Below are positions 14,983-23,279 of a stretch of 33,568 nucleotides of DNA, piece by piece. The notes beneath the pieces were generated by a model. The model worked only from the letters and a program-made list of their open reading frames with translations. It ran no database searches and was not told the DNA's origin. A program made the translations under genes and the position numbers. Position 1 is the first letter of the stretch, and each line of letters opens with the position of its first letter. The stretch lies in NCBI GenBank assembly GCA_017527625.1, contig JAFXPV010000109.1, positions 1-33,568 on the forward strand, written 5' to 3'. This DNA is from Bacteroidales bacterium. Lineage in GTDB: Bacteria; Bacteroidota; Bacteroidia; Bacteroidales; UBA932.

Positions 14983-16263
14983 TTACCACTTGTTGAGGGG
15001 CAGGCCGTGCATCATCATATGGGCCTGGTCCTTCACCTTTTCAATGACTTTTTCGTTGTCGATGTTGTTGAGGACTGTGTCGATGAGGTCGACTACGTTG
15101 AGCATATCTTTCTCAACCAAGCCCCTTGAGGTGACGGCCGGAGTGCCGACGCGGATACCTGAAGTCTGGAAAGGAGAACGGCTGTCGAAGGGCACCATAT
15201 TCTTGTTGACAGTGATGCCTGCGCGCACGAGGGTCTTCTCGGCTACCTTGCCGGTAAGCTCGGGGAATTTGGTGCGCAGGTCGATGAGCATCAAGTGGTT
15301 GTCGGTGCCGCCTGACACGACTTTATAGCCTTTGTCGATGAATGCTGCAGCCATTGCTTTGGCATTCGAAGCAACCTGCTGCTGGTAGACCTTGAACTCG
15401 GGCTGCAGGGCCTCGTAGAACGAAACGGCCTTGGCGGCGATGCAGTGCTCGAGCGGGCCTCCCTGAACGCCGGGGAAGACGCAGGAATTGATCATTGCTG
15501 ACATCTTCTTGATCTCACCCTTGGGAGTCTTTACGCCCCATGGATTGTCGAAGTCTTTGCCGATAAGGATCACGCCGCCACGGGGACCGCGGAGGGTCTT
15601 GTGGGTGGTTGATGAAACGATATGGGCGTATTTCACAGGGTTCTTCAGCAGGCCTGCGGCAATGAGGCCTGCGGGATGGGCCATATCCACCCAGAGGATG
15701 GCGCCGATCTTGTCGGCGATGGCTCTCATACGCTCCCAGTCCCATTCGCGGGAATATGCTGATGCACCTCCGATGATGAGCTTCGGCTTATACTCCAGAG
15801 CCTTTTTCTCCATATCATCGTAGTCGATGTATCCTGTTTCTTCATTGAGCTTGTAGGCCACTGCGTTATAGAGGATTCCGGACATATTCACCGGAGAGCC
15901 GTGGGTCAGGTGGCCGCCGTGGGCAAGATCCAGTCCCATAAAGGTGTCGCCGGGTTTCAGGCAGGTCATCATTACGGCCATATTGGCCTGGGCGCCTGAG
16001 TGAGGCTGGACGTTGGCGTATTCTGCATCGAAAAGCTTGCACAGACGGTCGATGGCGATCTGCTCTACCTGGTCTACGACTTCGCAGCCGCCGTAGTAGC
16101 GGGCGTTGGGATAGCCTTCAGCGTATTTGTTGGTCAGCACTGAGCCAAGAGCCTCAAGAACTTGCTTGCTTACGAAATTTTCAGAAGCTATGAGTTCGAT
16201 GCCGTCGATCTGGCGTTCTTCCTCTTTTCTTATCAAATCCAGAATTTGTACGTCTTGTTTCAT
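14983..16263 (-). CDS. glyA: serine hydroxymethyltransferase
   Basis: GlyA is a PLP enzyme that interconverts serine and glycine, charging tetrahydrofolate with a one-carbon unit in the cytoplasm. The 426-residue length is typical. Visible hallmarks are [11 protein letters not shown] (about 22), [15 protein letters not shown] (about 47), [11 protein letters not shown] (about 112), DMAHPAGL (about 193) and the PLP-lysine segment [14 protein letters not shown] with Lys222. A TAnnTTTG element lies 22 nt upstream of the ATG. The gene appears to be a single unit divergent from the TrmH-family gene. Confidence 0.97.
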   Translation of the reverse strand: MKQDVQILDLIRKEEERQIDGIELIASENFVSKQVLEALGSVLTNKYAEGYPNARYYGGCEVVDQVEQIAIDRLCKLFDAEYANVQPHSGAQANMAVMMTCLKPGDTFMGLDLAHGGHLTHGSPVNMSGILYNAVAYKLNEETGYIDYDDMEKKALEYKPKLIIGGASAYSREWDWERMRAIADKIGAILWVDMAHPAGLIAAGLLKNPVKYAHIVSSTTHKTLRGPRGGVILIGKDFDNPWGVKTPKGEIKKMSAMINSCVFPGVQGGPLEHCIAAKAVSFYEALQPEFKVYQQQVASNAKAMAAAFIDKGYKVVSGGTDNHLMLIDLRTKFPELTGKVAEKTLVRAGITVNKNMVPFDSRSPFQTSGIRVGTPAVTSRGLVEKDMLNVVDLIDTVLNNIDNEKVIEKVKDQAHMMMHGLPLNKW

Positions 16264-16285
16264 GGGATGGGGTTATTACAATGCG

Positions 16286-16293
16286 CAAAGATA
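16286..16293 (-). promoter_or_regulatory. Candidate -7 element of glyA
   Basis: TATCTTTG on the minus strand is an exact TAnnTTTG match, ending 22 nt before the glyA ATG. A TTTG that could act as -33 lies at 16316-16319 with a 22-nt spacer, slightly longer than usual. Confidence 0.6.
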
Positions 16294-16303
16294 ACAATTG
16301 TTT

Positions 16304-16311
16304 TATCTTTG
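16304..16311 (+). promoter_or_regulatory. Candidate -7 element of the TrmH-family gene
   Basis: TATCTTTG on the plus strand is an exact TAnnTTTG match, ending 20 nt before the ATG at 16332. Together with the glyA box it forms an almost symmetrical pair: the octamer is identical in both and their edges are only 10 nt apart. Confidence 0.6.
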
Positions 16312-16331
16312 CAGACAAATGTTCATAACTT

Positions 16332-16856
16332 ATGTTTCGCAAACTGGTCAACGATGAACTCGGAAGGATTTCCGTGGAAGAGTTCAAGACAGCCCCGAAA
16401 GAAGATGTGGTCGTAATCCTCGACAATGTCCGCAGCCAGCACAATATCGGCTCGGCTTTCCGCAGCTGCGACGCCTTCCGCGTCAGCAAGATCTACCTCT
16501 GCGGCATCTGCGCGGTGCCGCCGTCCGCCCAGATCCACAATGCTGCCCTGGGCGCGGAGTTCAGTATGGACTGGGAATACTGCGAAAACACTATGGATGT
16601 GGTGAAGCGGCTGCGCGGCGAAGGCTATGTGATCGCGAGTGTGGAGCAGGCCGAAGACTCGACATCCCTTGAAAACTTCCGCCGCGAGGAAGGCCGCAAA
16701 TACGCCCTCATCTTCGGCAACGAGGTGCACGGCGTGGCGCAGGATGTCGTCTCCGCAAGCGACCTGTGCCTGGAAATCCCCCAATACGGCACGAAACACT
16801 CCCTCAACGTCTCGGTCTCCGTGGGCATAGTTCTCTGGGAAATTATTTGTCGCTAG
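16332..16856 (+). CDS. SpoU/TrmH-family RNA 2'-O-methyltransferase
   Basis: A 174-residue SPOUT-class enzyme expected to 2'-O-methylate a ribose in tRNA or rRNA using S-adenosylmethionine. All three family motifs are present: motif 1 LDNVRSQHNIGSAFR (about residue 30), motif 2 LIFGNEVHGV (about 128) and motif 3 LEIPQYGTKHSLNVSVSVGI (about 147), which forms the SAM-binding trefoil knot. It has no N-terminal substrate-binding extension, so it is a minimal form and the RNA target cannot be predicted. Its last 14 nt overlap the 3' end of the sigma-factor gene on the other strand. Confidence 0.93.
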   Translation: MFRKLVNDELGRISVEEFKTAPKEDVVVILDNVRSQHNIGSAFRSCDAFRVSKIYLCGICAVPPSAQIHNAALGAEFSMDWEYCENTMDVVKRLRGEGYVIASVEQAEDSTSLENFRREEGRKYALIFGNEVHGVAQDVVSASDLCLEIPQYGTKHSLNVSVSVGIVLWEIICR

Positions 16857-17376
16857 CCGCTATCTTGTTCTGAAGCCAGGAGCGGGCGTGGCTGAGCTGC
16901 GAGCGGGAGCCTCCTTCGCTGATCGAAAGCATCTGAGCTATCTCTGCGTGGGTATAGCCTTCAATCACATAAAGGTTGAAGACCGTCCGGAAGCCGTCAG
17001 GCATCGTATCGATCAGTTTGAATATCTCGTCCGCACCAATCTTCTCCAACGTCGTGCTCTGCGTCATCTGCATCACCTGCGAATCTTCTATATTGTCGGA
17101 GAACTTCAAGGCATCGCTGCGGCGGAGCTGCATCAGGGCTGTGTTGGCGAATATCCTGCGTGCCCAGCCCTCGAAAGAGCCCTCTCCCCTGAAAGACGAA
17201 AGCTTCTCGAAAAGAGTCACGAAGCCGTCCTGCATCGTATCCTTCGCTGCTTCTCGGTCCTTCAGGTAACGTTGGCAGACAGCCAGCATCCCGGGCGCCA
17301 GCTTGTCGTAGAGCTCCCTCTGCGCCCTTGGGTCACGCCTGCGGCATCCATCTATGAGAGAGTCGAGCTTGTTCAT
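16843..17376 (-). CDS. ECF-type RNA polymerase sigma factor
   Basis: A 177-residue extracytoplasmic-function sigma factor. Region 2 is visible in LKDREAAKDTMQDGFVTLFE and FEGWARRIFANTALMQLRR, and region 4 in MPDGFRTVFNLYVIEGYTHA followed by the DNA-binding helix around EIAQMLSISEGGSRSQLSHA. I chose the ATG at 17376 because MNKLDSLIDGCRRRD resembles the usual ECF start and a GGAGGAGG lies upstream; a GTG at 17400 would add eight residues. No anti-sigma gene follows: downstream is the convergent RNA methyltransferase, overlapping by 14 nt. Upstream on the same strand is the barrel/lipoprotein/TPR-regulator cluster, which may be its targets or partners (inference). Confidence 0.9.
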   Translation of the reverse strand: MNKLDSLIDGCRRRDPRAQRELYDKLAPGMLAVCQRYLKDREAAKDTMQDGFVTLFEKLSSFRGEGSFEGWARRIFANTALMQLRRSDALKFSDNIEDSQVMQMTQSTTLEKIGADEIFKLIDTMPDGFRTVFNLYVIEGYTHAEIAQMLSISEGGSRSQLSHARSWLQNKIAASDK

Positions 17377-17570
17377 CGCCAGGGACTGTTCCTCCTCCAC
17401 CTGCGGACATACGTCTATAGTTATATAACCCCGAAAAGTCCGGAATACGTCACGACAGAAGCGAAGAAATTTGAATTACGTCAGGACTTGAACCTGCAAC
17501 GCGAGTCTGCGCTGGCAGTGCTCTGACTACTCAGGCATAGTCGCACGGATAAGGAAAAATTGTTCGGCAC

Positions 17571-18095
17571 CTAGAATGTGAAACCGGCTGAGACGCCGAG
17601 GCCAAGAGGGAAAATCCAGAGGGCAGCGAGCTGCAGATGGGTAAAATCAGCGATGTTGAAATCAAATCCGGTCTTGGCGCAGGCATAGAAATCAAAGCCA
17701 TTCGAAGTAGTGGGCTCGATTTTCCACTCTGAACCGTCGTAATTCCTACCGCTTCTGCGGACCATCATATAATTGCCTCCGACCTCGGCGCCCAGGATAA
17801 AGGAATGCCGCCGCGCTGCTCCCAGAGGAAAATAGTGGATATAGTCCAGCCGCACAGGAACTCCGCTGAATTGAAGGTCTACACCCGAACCCATCAGATA
17901 TCCACCCAATAGGCCAAGGTAATTTCCCTGATTGAAGCGGTAACCGACTGTCGCATTTCCGCTGACCCAGTGTGAGCCTATGTTGGCCTCCATCCTTGCA
18001 GACACGCCGCACTGAAACCCACTGTACTCATCTGTCTGAGCCCAGATGCAACCCGCCATCAGCAGAAGAACCACACTCACGAAAAAGCGTTTCAT
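17571..18095 (-). CDS. Small outer-membrane beta-barrel protein (putative)
   Basis: A 174-residue exported protein with a signal peptide (FVSVVLLLMAGCIWAQ, residues 5-20). The mature part alternates polar and hydrophobic residues in short strands, for example GNATVGYRFNQGNYLGLLGG and HSFILGAEVGGNYMMV, and ends in the aromatic signature GVSAGFTF with terminal Phe, as expected for an outer-membrane barrel of about eight strands. The LMAGC in the signal could alternatively be a lipobox, but the following AQ cleavage site is more typical. No specific function is recognised. It lies 26 nt after the DUF3244-like lipoprotein gene and is probably co-transcribed with it. Confidence 0.75.
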   Translation of the reverse strand: MKRFFVSVVLLLMAGCIWAQTDEYSGFQCGVSARMEANIGSHWVSGNATVGYRFNQGNYLGLLGGYLMGSGVDLQFSGVPVRLDYIHYFPLGAARRHSFILGAEVGGNYMMVRRSGRNYDGSEWKIEPTTSNGFDFYACAKTGFDFNIADFTHLQLAALWIFPLGLGVSAGFTF

Positions 18096-18121
18096 ACCGT
18101 TGATTCTTTCAACAAACGGAG

Positions 18122-18565
18122 TTACTTCTGGAATTCGCCGGTGTAACTGTCGCCATCCACAATGATTTCGAGGTGATATGAGCCTACGCCGGGAACTTTG
18201 CTTGAGACTGTGCAGCTGCTTTCGACGACTGAATAGCTGTCGGAGGCCACCAACTTGCCTGAGCCGTCATAGAGGTATACCTCAACACTCTCGGCTACGG
18301 GGAGTTTTATGTTCAATTCGTCACCCTTGAGAATAACGTCAACGGCAGAAGCACTCTTTGTAACTGTCTTGAAGCTGCCGTTATGACGCCACTTGCGCTC
18401 ATAGTCATCGTCCTTGCCGGAATTGTTCTGATTTGTGAACAGTTCAATTCTCTCATCCGGAACAGGAAGATATGTCCCGCCACTTCCACCGGAACAAGAG
18501 GGCAGTAATGCGACTGCAGTCGAAAAAGCCATGAGGGCTGTTATGATGCGTATTATTTTTTTCAT
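18122..18565 (-). CDS. DUF3244-like lipoprotein
   Basis: A 147-residue protein with a lipoprotein signal (LLPSC, Cys24) followed by a Ser/Gly linker and one beta-sandwich-like domain. Residues about 75-145 (NIKLPVAESVEVYLYDGSG, then a GSYHLEIIVDGDSYTGEF ending) resemble the DUF3244 / secretion-tail type fold found in Bacteroides proteins, often near TPR regulators; the match is by eye. The function is unknown. It is downstream of the TPR-HTH regulator and upstream of the barrel protein, all on the minus strand. A weak promoter-like TATCTTAG lies at 18584-18591, one base off consensus. Confidence 0.7.
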   Translation of the reverse strand: MKKIIRIITALMAFSTAVALLPSCSGGSGGTYLPVPDERIELFTNQNNSGKDDDYERKWRHNGSFKTVTKSASAVDVILKGDELNIKLPVAESVEVYLYDGSGKLVASDSYSVVESSCTVSSKVPGVGSYHLEIIVDGDSYTGEFQK

Positions 18566-18704
18566 CTTTAATAACGTTTGCTGCTAAGATAAAAACCGAA
18601 AGTTTAATAAAGGCTCTGTGACGATTATTTTTTACTTCTGGTTATCAGGCTTTTGCATTGGGATAAAGCAAATCAGTCAAGGCAAAGTTTAACGGAGGCG
18701 TTTT

Positions 18705-20348
18705 TTATCCCTTTTCCTGTACGATTGCCCGGACATATTTGTCGAGATTGGTAGTACTGCTGTCTATTCCGAGTTTCTTGCGTATCCTGCTTGCATCATT
18801 ATACGCACTGCTCCTGCCAAGGAAGCTGATTACATCCTTTCCGTTCATGCCGAGAGCATATAGACAGCACTGGTTGATCTCTGCCTCGATGAGCCCTTTT
18901 TCCTGAAGATACGCAATAAAGCCAGGATGGCTGGCGGCGAAAATCATGCGGTTTGAGTTCATAAACCCTTCCTTGTCTTCGTAGAAATCCCTCAATCTGG
19001 TCGAAGCTTCGACCTCCATCTGGCTATCCTTCATAATGTCGGCCAGGAGCAGCTGATTAAGGACGCCGAGTCTCTCGTCAATCAGCGCCTTGGACACCTC
19101 ATCAGGCTGCATCATCAGGGCCTTTTCTAGCCTCTCCTTTTCGAGCTCAGCCTGTCCGAGCAGCAGTTTGTATCTGTCCTTCTCGAGTTTCTGCGCTGCA
19201 ATCCTGCGGCTCAGCAGCAGTGCCACGAGCAGCGCCAGCGCCAGCGCCGACAATGCAATGGCGATGGCTGTCCAACGGCCCTTGTCGGACTTCAGGATGC
19301 GGCTCTCCAGCTCGTGCTTCTGCTCCATAAACTGCATATCGTAGTTATGGATGGCGTGGGAGTAGGCATCGTTGAAAGCGATGTAGTTCTTGTATGCTCC
19401 GAAAGCCTCCTGGGTATTACCCAGCCCTTCATAAATCTGTGACCTGACCGTCCAGTAGCGGATGGTGCGGCCTTCGTTGCCGGCATAGTCGTCCTCGCGG
19501 TCAATAGCCTCCCTCGCTGCCCGGAAATCACCCACATTGAGGTATCCGTTTGCAACAGAAAGCCAGTCGACATCAAGGCCGGAGCGGAGATAAGCGGACA
19601 GCACCGCCGGGATCTCCTCCACCAGACCGAAAGAAGTCAGATATGTCAGGTATGTGCTGTAATAGGTGCTCTTGTTGGCATCTGTCATCTTGTCGTAGAG
19701 GACGGTCGCCTTGTCGAGCCAGACCTTGGCTTCATCCCGGTCGCCAAGTCCGGAATAGCCCGACACAACCCGCAGGATGCTGTGGTGATATGACCTCTCA
19801 ACCCCTCCTGCCTCGAACAGCTCGGCAGCCTTGATGTAGGTGTCGACGTATCTGTCCCACTGAAAAAGTCTGGAATAGACATTGCCCATCGCAAAGTAAG
19901 TCCGCGCCTTTGTGAGCACATCATCGGACTTGTCTCCGACATCCACGGCACGAAGCCAGCTGCGCATAGCAGATGTCATCTCTCCCCTGTTGGAATAGAT
20001 GCGGCCTTCGTAATATGCAGTCCTCATCCTGTCGGTGGGGCTGCCGTTCTTCTCATAATAGTCGATCGCAGGCTGCAGCACGCTGAAATCGTCGGCATCG
20101 ACGTACGTCTTGTCGAGAGCCATCGCCATCAGCAGTGCATACCTGGCTTTGTCGGCGCGCCTCGCCAAGGCTGAAGCATCGATGCTTTTCAGGGACTCCA
20201 GGGCATCGGCAGGCCGCTTCTCGATGTAGGACTCTATCTCGCCCAGCCGGCCGGACATAACGCCCCCGTCGCAGGAGCTCAGCGCTACCAGCGCAAATAC
20301 CGTCAGAAAGACGGAAAGGATGAGAGCTTTTCTACTCACGGCCGCCAT
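18705..20348 (-). CDS. TPR lipoprotein with transmembrane segment and cytoplasmic HTH (putative regulator)
   Basis: A 547-residue protein that seems to link envelope sensing to transcription. From the ATG at 20348, a signal with lipobox ALSSC (Cys26) is followed by TPR-like helical repeats over about 35-345 (AYYEGRIYSNRGEMTSAMRS, ARTYFAMGNVYSRLFQWDRY). A hydrophobic transmembrane stretch lies at about 359-382 (TAIAIALSALALALLVALLL), then a Lys/Glu-rich coiled coil (385-412). The C-terminal helical domain with INQCCLYALGMNGKDVISFL and SRIRKKLGI resembles the LuxR/GerE-like HTH of Bacteroides TPR regulators. An upstream in-frame TTG would add five residues (MHLHI), but ATG is preferred. Topology (TPR outside, HTH inside) is inferred. 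It is followed by about 140 nt of non-coding DNA and then the DUF3244-like lipoprotein. Confidence 0.8.
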   Translation of the reverse strand: MAAVSRKALILSVFLTVFALVALSSCDGGVMSGRLGEIESYIEKRPADALESLKSIDASALARRADKARYALLMAMALDKTYVDADDFSVLQPAIDYYEKNGSPTDRMRTAYYEGRIYSNRGEMTSAMRSWLRAVDVGDKSDDVLTKARTYFAMGNVYSRLFQWDRYVDTYIKAAELFEAGGVERSYHHSILRVVSGYSGLGDRDEAKVWLDKATVLYDKMTDANKSTYYSTYLTYLTSFGLVEEIPAVLSAYLRSGLDVDWLSVANGYLNVGDFRAAREAIDREDDYAGNEGRTIRYWTVRSQIYEGLGNTQEAFGAYKNYIAFNDAYSHAIHNYDMQFMEQKHELESRILKSDKGRWTAIAIALSALALALLVALLLSRRIAAQKLEKDRYKLLLGQAELEKERLEKALMMQPDEVSKALIDERLGVLNQLLLADIMKDSQMEVEASTRLRDFYEDKEGFMNSNRMIFAASHPGFIAYLQEKGLIEAEINQCCLYALGMNGKDVISFLGRSSAYNDASRIRKKLGIDSSTTNLDKYVRAIVQEKG

Positions 20349-20384
20349 AATATGTAGATGCAATTTACTATAAAAACGTTGTAT

Positions 20385-20421
20385 AAAAAAGAAGAAGGTG
20401 ACCCACAGGAGCCACCTTCTT
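20385..20421 (-). terminator. Intrinsic terminator of the rnf operon
   Basis: AAGAAGGTG (20392-20400) and CACCTTCTT (20413-20421) form a 9-bp stem with a 12-nt loop. On the minus strand it is followed by TTTTTT (20385-20390). It lies 22 nt downstream of the rnfA stop and just before the TPR regulator, ending the long minus-strand run. Confidence 0.85.
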
Positions 20422-20443
20422 TCGTTCGATAAAAACTCGCTCG

Positions 20444-21043
20444 CTATACCATTCCGCTGAAGCCCATAAACGCCATAGCCATAATGCCGGCGGTAATCAG
20501 GGCGATAGGAACGCCTCGGAACGACTTGGGCACGTTCGAAATCTCGAGCTGCTCGCGGATGCCGGCGAAAAGCACGATGGCCAGACCGAAACCGATGGCG
20601 CTGGCGATGGCGAAGACAACCGACTGGCCGAGGTTGAGCATATGAGCCTCACCTCCGAAGCTGAACTGCTTCTGCACGACCATCAGCGCCACGCCGAGCA
20701 CGGCGCAGTTGGTGGTGATCAGAGGCAGGAAGATGCCTAGGGCCTGATAGAGCGACGGGCTGATCTTCTTGATGATGATCTCGACCATCTGGACGAGGCC
20801 GGCAATCACGAGGATGAAGCAGACCGTCTGCAGGAATTCGATGCCCAGGGGCACGAGCACATAGTACTGCAGAAGATATGTTACGCAGGTGGCCAGAGCC
20901 ATCACGAACGTAACGGCGGCAGACATACCCAGCGCAGTGCTGACCTTCTTGGATACGCCGAGGAACGGGCACACGCCCAAAAACTGTGACAGAAGGATGT
21001 TGTTGACAAAAACTGCCGAAATGATAATCAGTATATATTCCAT
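20444..21043 (-). CDS. rnfA: Rnf complex subunit RnfA
   Basis: RnfA is an integral membrane subunit of the ferredoxin:NAD+ oxidoreductase that couples electron flow to Na+ or H+ pumping. The 199-residue protein has six predicted membrane segments and the conserved N-terminal [20 protein letters not shown] with its Cys, and [15 protein letters not shown] in the middle, which in family members supplies Cys ligands for a membrane-embedded Fe-S centre shared with RnfE. It is the last gene of the operon, 8 nt after rnfE, with an intrinsic terminator downstream. Confidence 0.96.
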   Translation of the reverse strand: MEYILIIISAVFVNNILLSQFLGVCPFLGVSKKVSTALGMSAAVTFVMALATCVTYLLQYYVLVPLGIEFLQTVCFILVIAGLVQMVEIIIKKISPSLYQALGIFLPLITTNCAVLGVALMVVQKQFSFGGEAHMLNLGQSVVFAIASAIGFGLAIVLFAGIREQLEISNVPKSFRGVPIALITAGIMAMAFMGFSGMV

Positions 21044-21051
21044 GGCGTACG

Positions 21052-21636
21052 CTATTTAGTTGTCATTTTGCGGAAAAGGACCATCAGATATCCGAGCACG
21101 ATGAAAGCGCCGGGAGCGAGCACGAAGAGCAGCATTCCGTCGGGAGCGATAATCTTCCAGCCGAAAGCGCTGCAGCTGCCGAGAATCTCACGCACGAGAC
21201 CGACCACGGTCAGCGAGAGCGTAAATCCGAGACCGATGCCCAGACCGTCGCAGGCAGAGTCCAGCACGCCGTTCTTGTTGGCGAAGGCCTCTGCACGGCC
21301 GAGCACTATGCAGTTCACTACGATCAGCGGGATGAAGAGGCCCAAAGTCTCATACAGAGAAGGCAGATAGGCCTGCATCAGCAGCTGCACTATCGTCACG
21401 AATGCAGAGATTATGACGATGTACGACGGGATGCGCACCTTGTCGGGAATGAAACGGGCCACCGCCGAAATCACGATATTGGAGAGCACGAGCACACACA
21501 TAGTGGCCACGCCCATACCCATACCGTTGATGGCGGAAGTAGTGGTACCCAGAGTGGGGCACATACCCAGCACCAGGGCGAACGTAGGGTTGTCCTTGAC
21601 AAAGCCCTTGGTTATCAGTTTCCAGCGGTTACTCAT
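21052..21636 (-). CDS. rnfE: Rnf complex subunit RnfE
   Basis: A 194-residue membrane subunit paralogous to RnfA, with six predicted segments. The N-terminus ([20 protein letters not shown]) and central [20 protein letters not shown] hold the Cys residues that pair with those of RnfA. RnfA and RnfE are predicted to sit in opposite orientation in the membrane. The start overlaps the rnfG stop by 4 nt (ATGA), giving translational coupling. Confidence 0.96.
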   Translation of the reverse strand: MSNRWKLITKGFVKDNPTFALVLGMCPTLGTTTSAINGMGMGVATMCVLVLSNIVISAVARFIPDKVRIPSYIVIISAFVTIVQLLMQAYLPSLYETLGLFIPLIVVNCIVLGRAEAFANKNGVLDSACDGLGIGLGFTLSLTVVGLVREILGSCSAFGWKIIAPDGMLLFVLAPGAFIVLGYLMVLFRKMTTK

Positions 21637-22265
21637 TGCTGTCCCTCCCAGTTTTGATTCGAAGCGCCGGTGACGACGTCAGTCGCATCCTCACCTTTGA
21701 TAGTCAGATATACTTTATAAGCCTCGGCGACACCTGAAGTGAATGCCCTCGAAGTAATGGTAGAAGCCGTGATGGCATCGATGTCGCCACCGTCCTTGCT
21801 GACCATAAATTTAGTCTTCGCAGGGTCCATACCGTCGAACTGGCTGCGGAAACTGCCGGCTCCCGTCTCCGTGATCTTGGCGCCAAGGCCCGGAGTCTCA
21901 GAGTGGGAAATCACCGAAGTGTTGTAGATGATGCCTGTGGCAGCGTCAAAACCTACCAGCATATCGATAGTTCCTCCGAAGCCCGTAGGCTTGACCTGGA
22001 CAGCGTAGCCCACGACCTTGCCTTCGTAGCTTGCCGGATAGACCGTGTACTGCTTGCCGTCGACCTCGACAGTCATAACGTCCTCGCTGGGCACATTGTC
22101 GAAGGACGGCACGACCGCCGCGATGGCATTGTTGGTCTTGGCCAGGTTGGCTGCCGCAATAGGCTCGGCAGTCACGTGGTTGACAAGTCCCAGCAGAGCC
22201 GAGCACACCAGGCAGATGCACCCGAGAGCCAGAACCATATTCAAGAATGATGATTTTACAGCCAT
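21633..22265 (-). CDS. rnfG: Rnf complex subunit RnfG (covalent FMN)
   Basis: RnfG is a mostly periplasmic electron-transfer subunit with one N-terminal membrane anchor (about residues 8-28) and covalently bound FMN. The 210-residue protein shows the FMN-binding domain with SHSETPGLGAKI (about 120) and the attachment site DAITASTITSRAF, where Thr169 is the predicted FMN acceptor. The motif reads TAST rather than the canonical SGAT. Covalent loading needs the flavin transferase ApbE, which is not encoded in this window. The start lies 3 nt after rnfD, and an AAGGAGG inside the rnfD C-terminus serves as ribosome binding site. Confidence 0.95.
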   Translation of the reverse strand: MAVKSSFLNMVLALGCICLVCSALLGLVNHVTAEPIAAANLAKTNNAIAAVVPSFDNVPSEDVMTVEVDGKQYTVYPASYEGKVVGYAVQVKPTGFGGTIDMLVGFDAATGIIYNTSVISHSETPGLGAKITETGAGSFRSQFDGMDPAKTKFMVSKDGGDIDAITASTITSRAFTSGVAEAYKVYLTIKGEDATDVVTGASNQNWEGQQ

Positions 22266-22268
22266 ACT

Positions 22269-23267
22269 CTATTTCCTCCTTCCATAACCGTAACGGATCG
22301 GTTTGCAATATTTGTTCAACAACGGAACTGTGAGGTTCATTATCAGGATGGCGAACGAGACGCCCTCGGGATATGAACCGAAGTAACGTATCAGCACTGT
22401 CAGCACGCCGATACCGACGCCGAAGATAATCATACCCTTGTCGGTCATAGGCGAAGTGACGTAGTCTGTCGCCATAAATATCGAACCGAGCATCAGACCG
22501 CCGGTGAACAGGTTGAAGAGCGGACCGGTGTACTCGGCGGGGTTGCAGAGCGAGAAGATACCCGTCATAACGGCTACAGTGAGCCAGATAGTCACAGGGA
22601 TGTGCGGCTTGATGACCTTGCGGCAGAGCAGATAGACGAAGCCTAAGAGCAATGCGATCGTCGAAGCCTCACCGGCTGAGCCGCCAGCCCTTGCAAAGAA
22701 CATCTGGCCGGGTGTCAGACCGGGATTTGCAGCGAGAATTTCCTGGACTGTGGAGCCGCTTTTCAGGCCTTCGTTGATGAGGGCCAGCGGAGTGGCGCCG
22801 CTGAAGGCGTCAACGCCGCCGAACCAGCTCTGGGGAGCGGTCCAGGTGGTCATAGCGACCGGGAATGATATGAGCAGGAACACGCGGCCTACGAGAGCCG
22901 GGTTGAATACGTTCTGTCCGAGGCCGCCGAAGGTCATCTTGGCGATGCCTATGGCCACTATCGAACCTACTACCGCAATCCACCAGGGAGCTGCGGGCGG
23001 AAGGTTGAGAGCCAGCAGCACGCCGGTGACCACGCAGCTGAGGTCCATAACGGTGACAGTGGTCTTGAGCAGGAACTTCTCGATGAACCACTGGCACGCC
23101 ATACAGGTTGCCACGCAGCAAACCAGCAGCAAAAGGGCGTTCCAGCCGTAGAAATACAGGGAAACAAGCACCGCGGGAGCGAGGGCGATGAGCACGTCAC
23201 GCATCAGGCGGACTGTGGAGAACTCGCTGTGGATGTGCGGAGCCGGAGAAACTATTGTTTTTGACAT
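22269..23267 (-). CDS. rnfD: Rnf complex subunit RnfD (covalent FMN)
   Basis: A 332-residue membrane subunit with eight to ten hydrophobic segments, homologous to NqrB. Near residue 150 it carries the canonical flavinylation motif SGATPL in DAFSGATPLALINEG (Thr159 is the predicted FMN attachment). Other conserved segments are GGLGQNVFNPALVGRVFL (about 114) and MATDYVTSPMTDKG (about 264). Upstream, an AGGAGG at 23276-23281 overlaps the rnfC stop and is a good ribosome binding site. Confidence 0.96.
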   Translation of the reverse strand: MSKTIVSPAPHIHSEFSTVRLMRDVLIALAPAVLVSLYFYGWNALLLLVCCVATCMACQWFIEKFLLKTTVTVMDLSCVVTGVLLALNLPPAAPWWIAVVGSIVAIGIAKMTFGGLGQNVFNPALVGRVFLLISFPVAMTTWTAPQSWFGGVDAFSGATPLALINEGLKSGSTVQEILAANPGLTPGQMFFARAGGSAGEASTIALLLGFVYLLCRKVIKPHIPVTIWLTVAVMTGIFSLCNPAEYTGPLFNLFTGGLMLGSIFMATDYVTSPMTDKGMIIFGVGIGVLTVLIRYFGSYPEGVSFAILIMNLTVPLLNKYCKPIRYGYGRRK

Positions 23268-23279
23268 ATCTCTTGCCTC

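Noticed and set aside
17470..17560. tRNA-like stretch on the minus strand, with GGTTCAAGTCC (17484-17494) as a T-loop and a D-arm-like GCCTGAGTAGTCAGAGC upstream
   Set aside because: No acceptor stem or anticodon stem can be paired at the right distances, so it is at most a decayed tRNA relic or chance.
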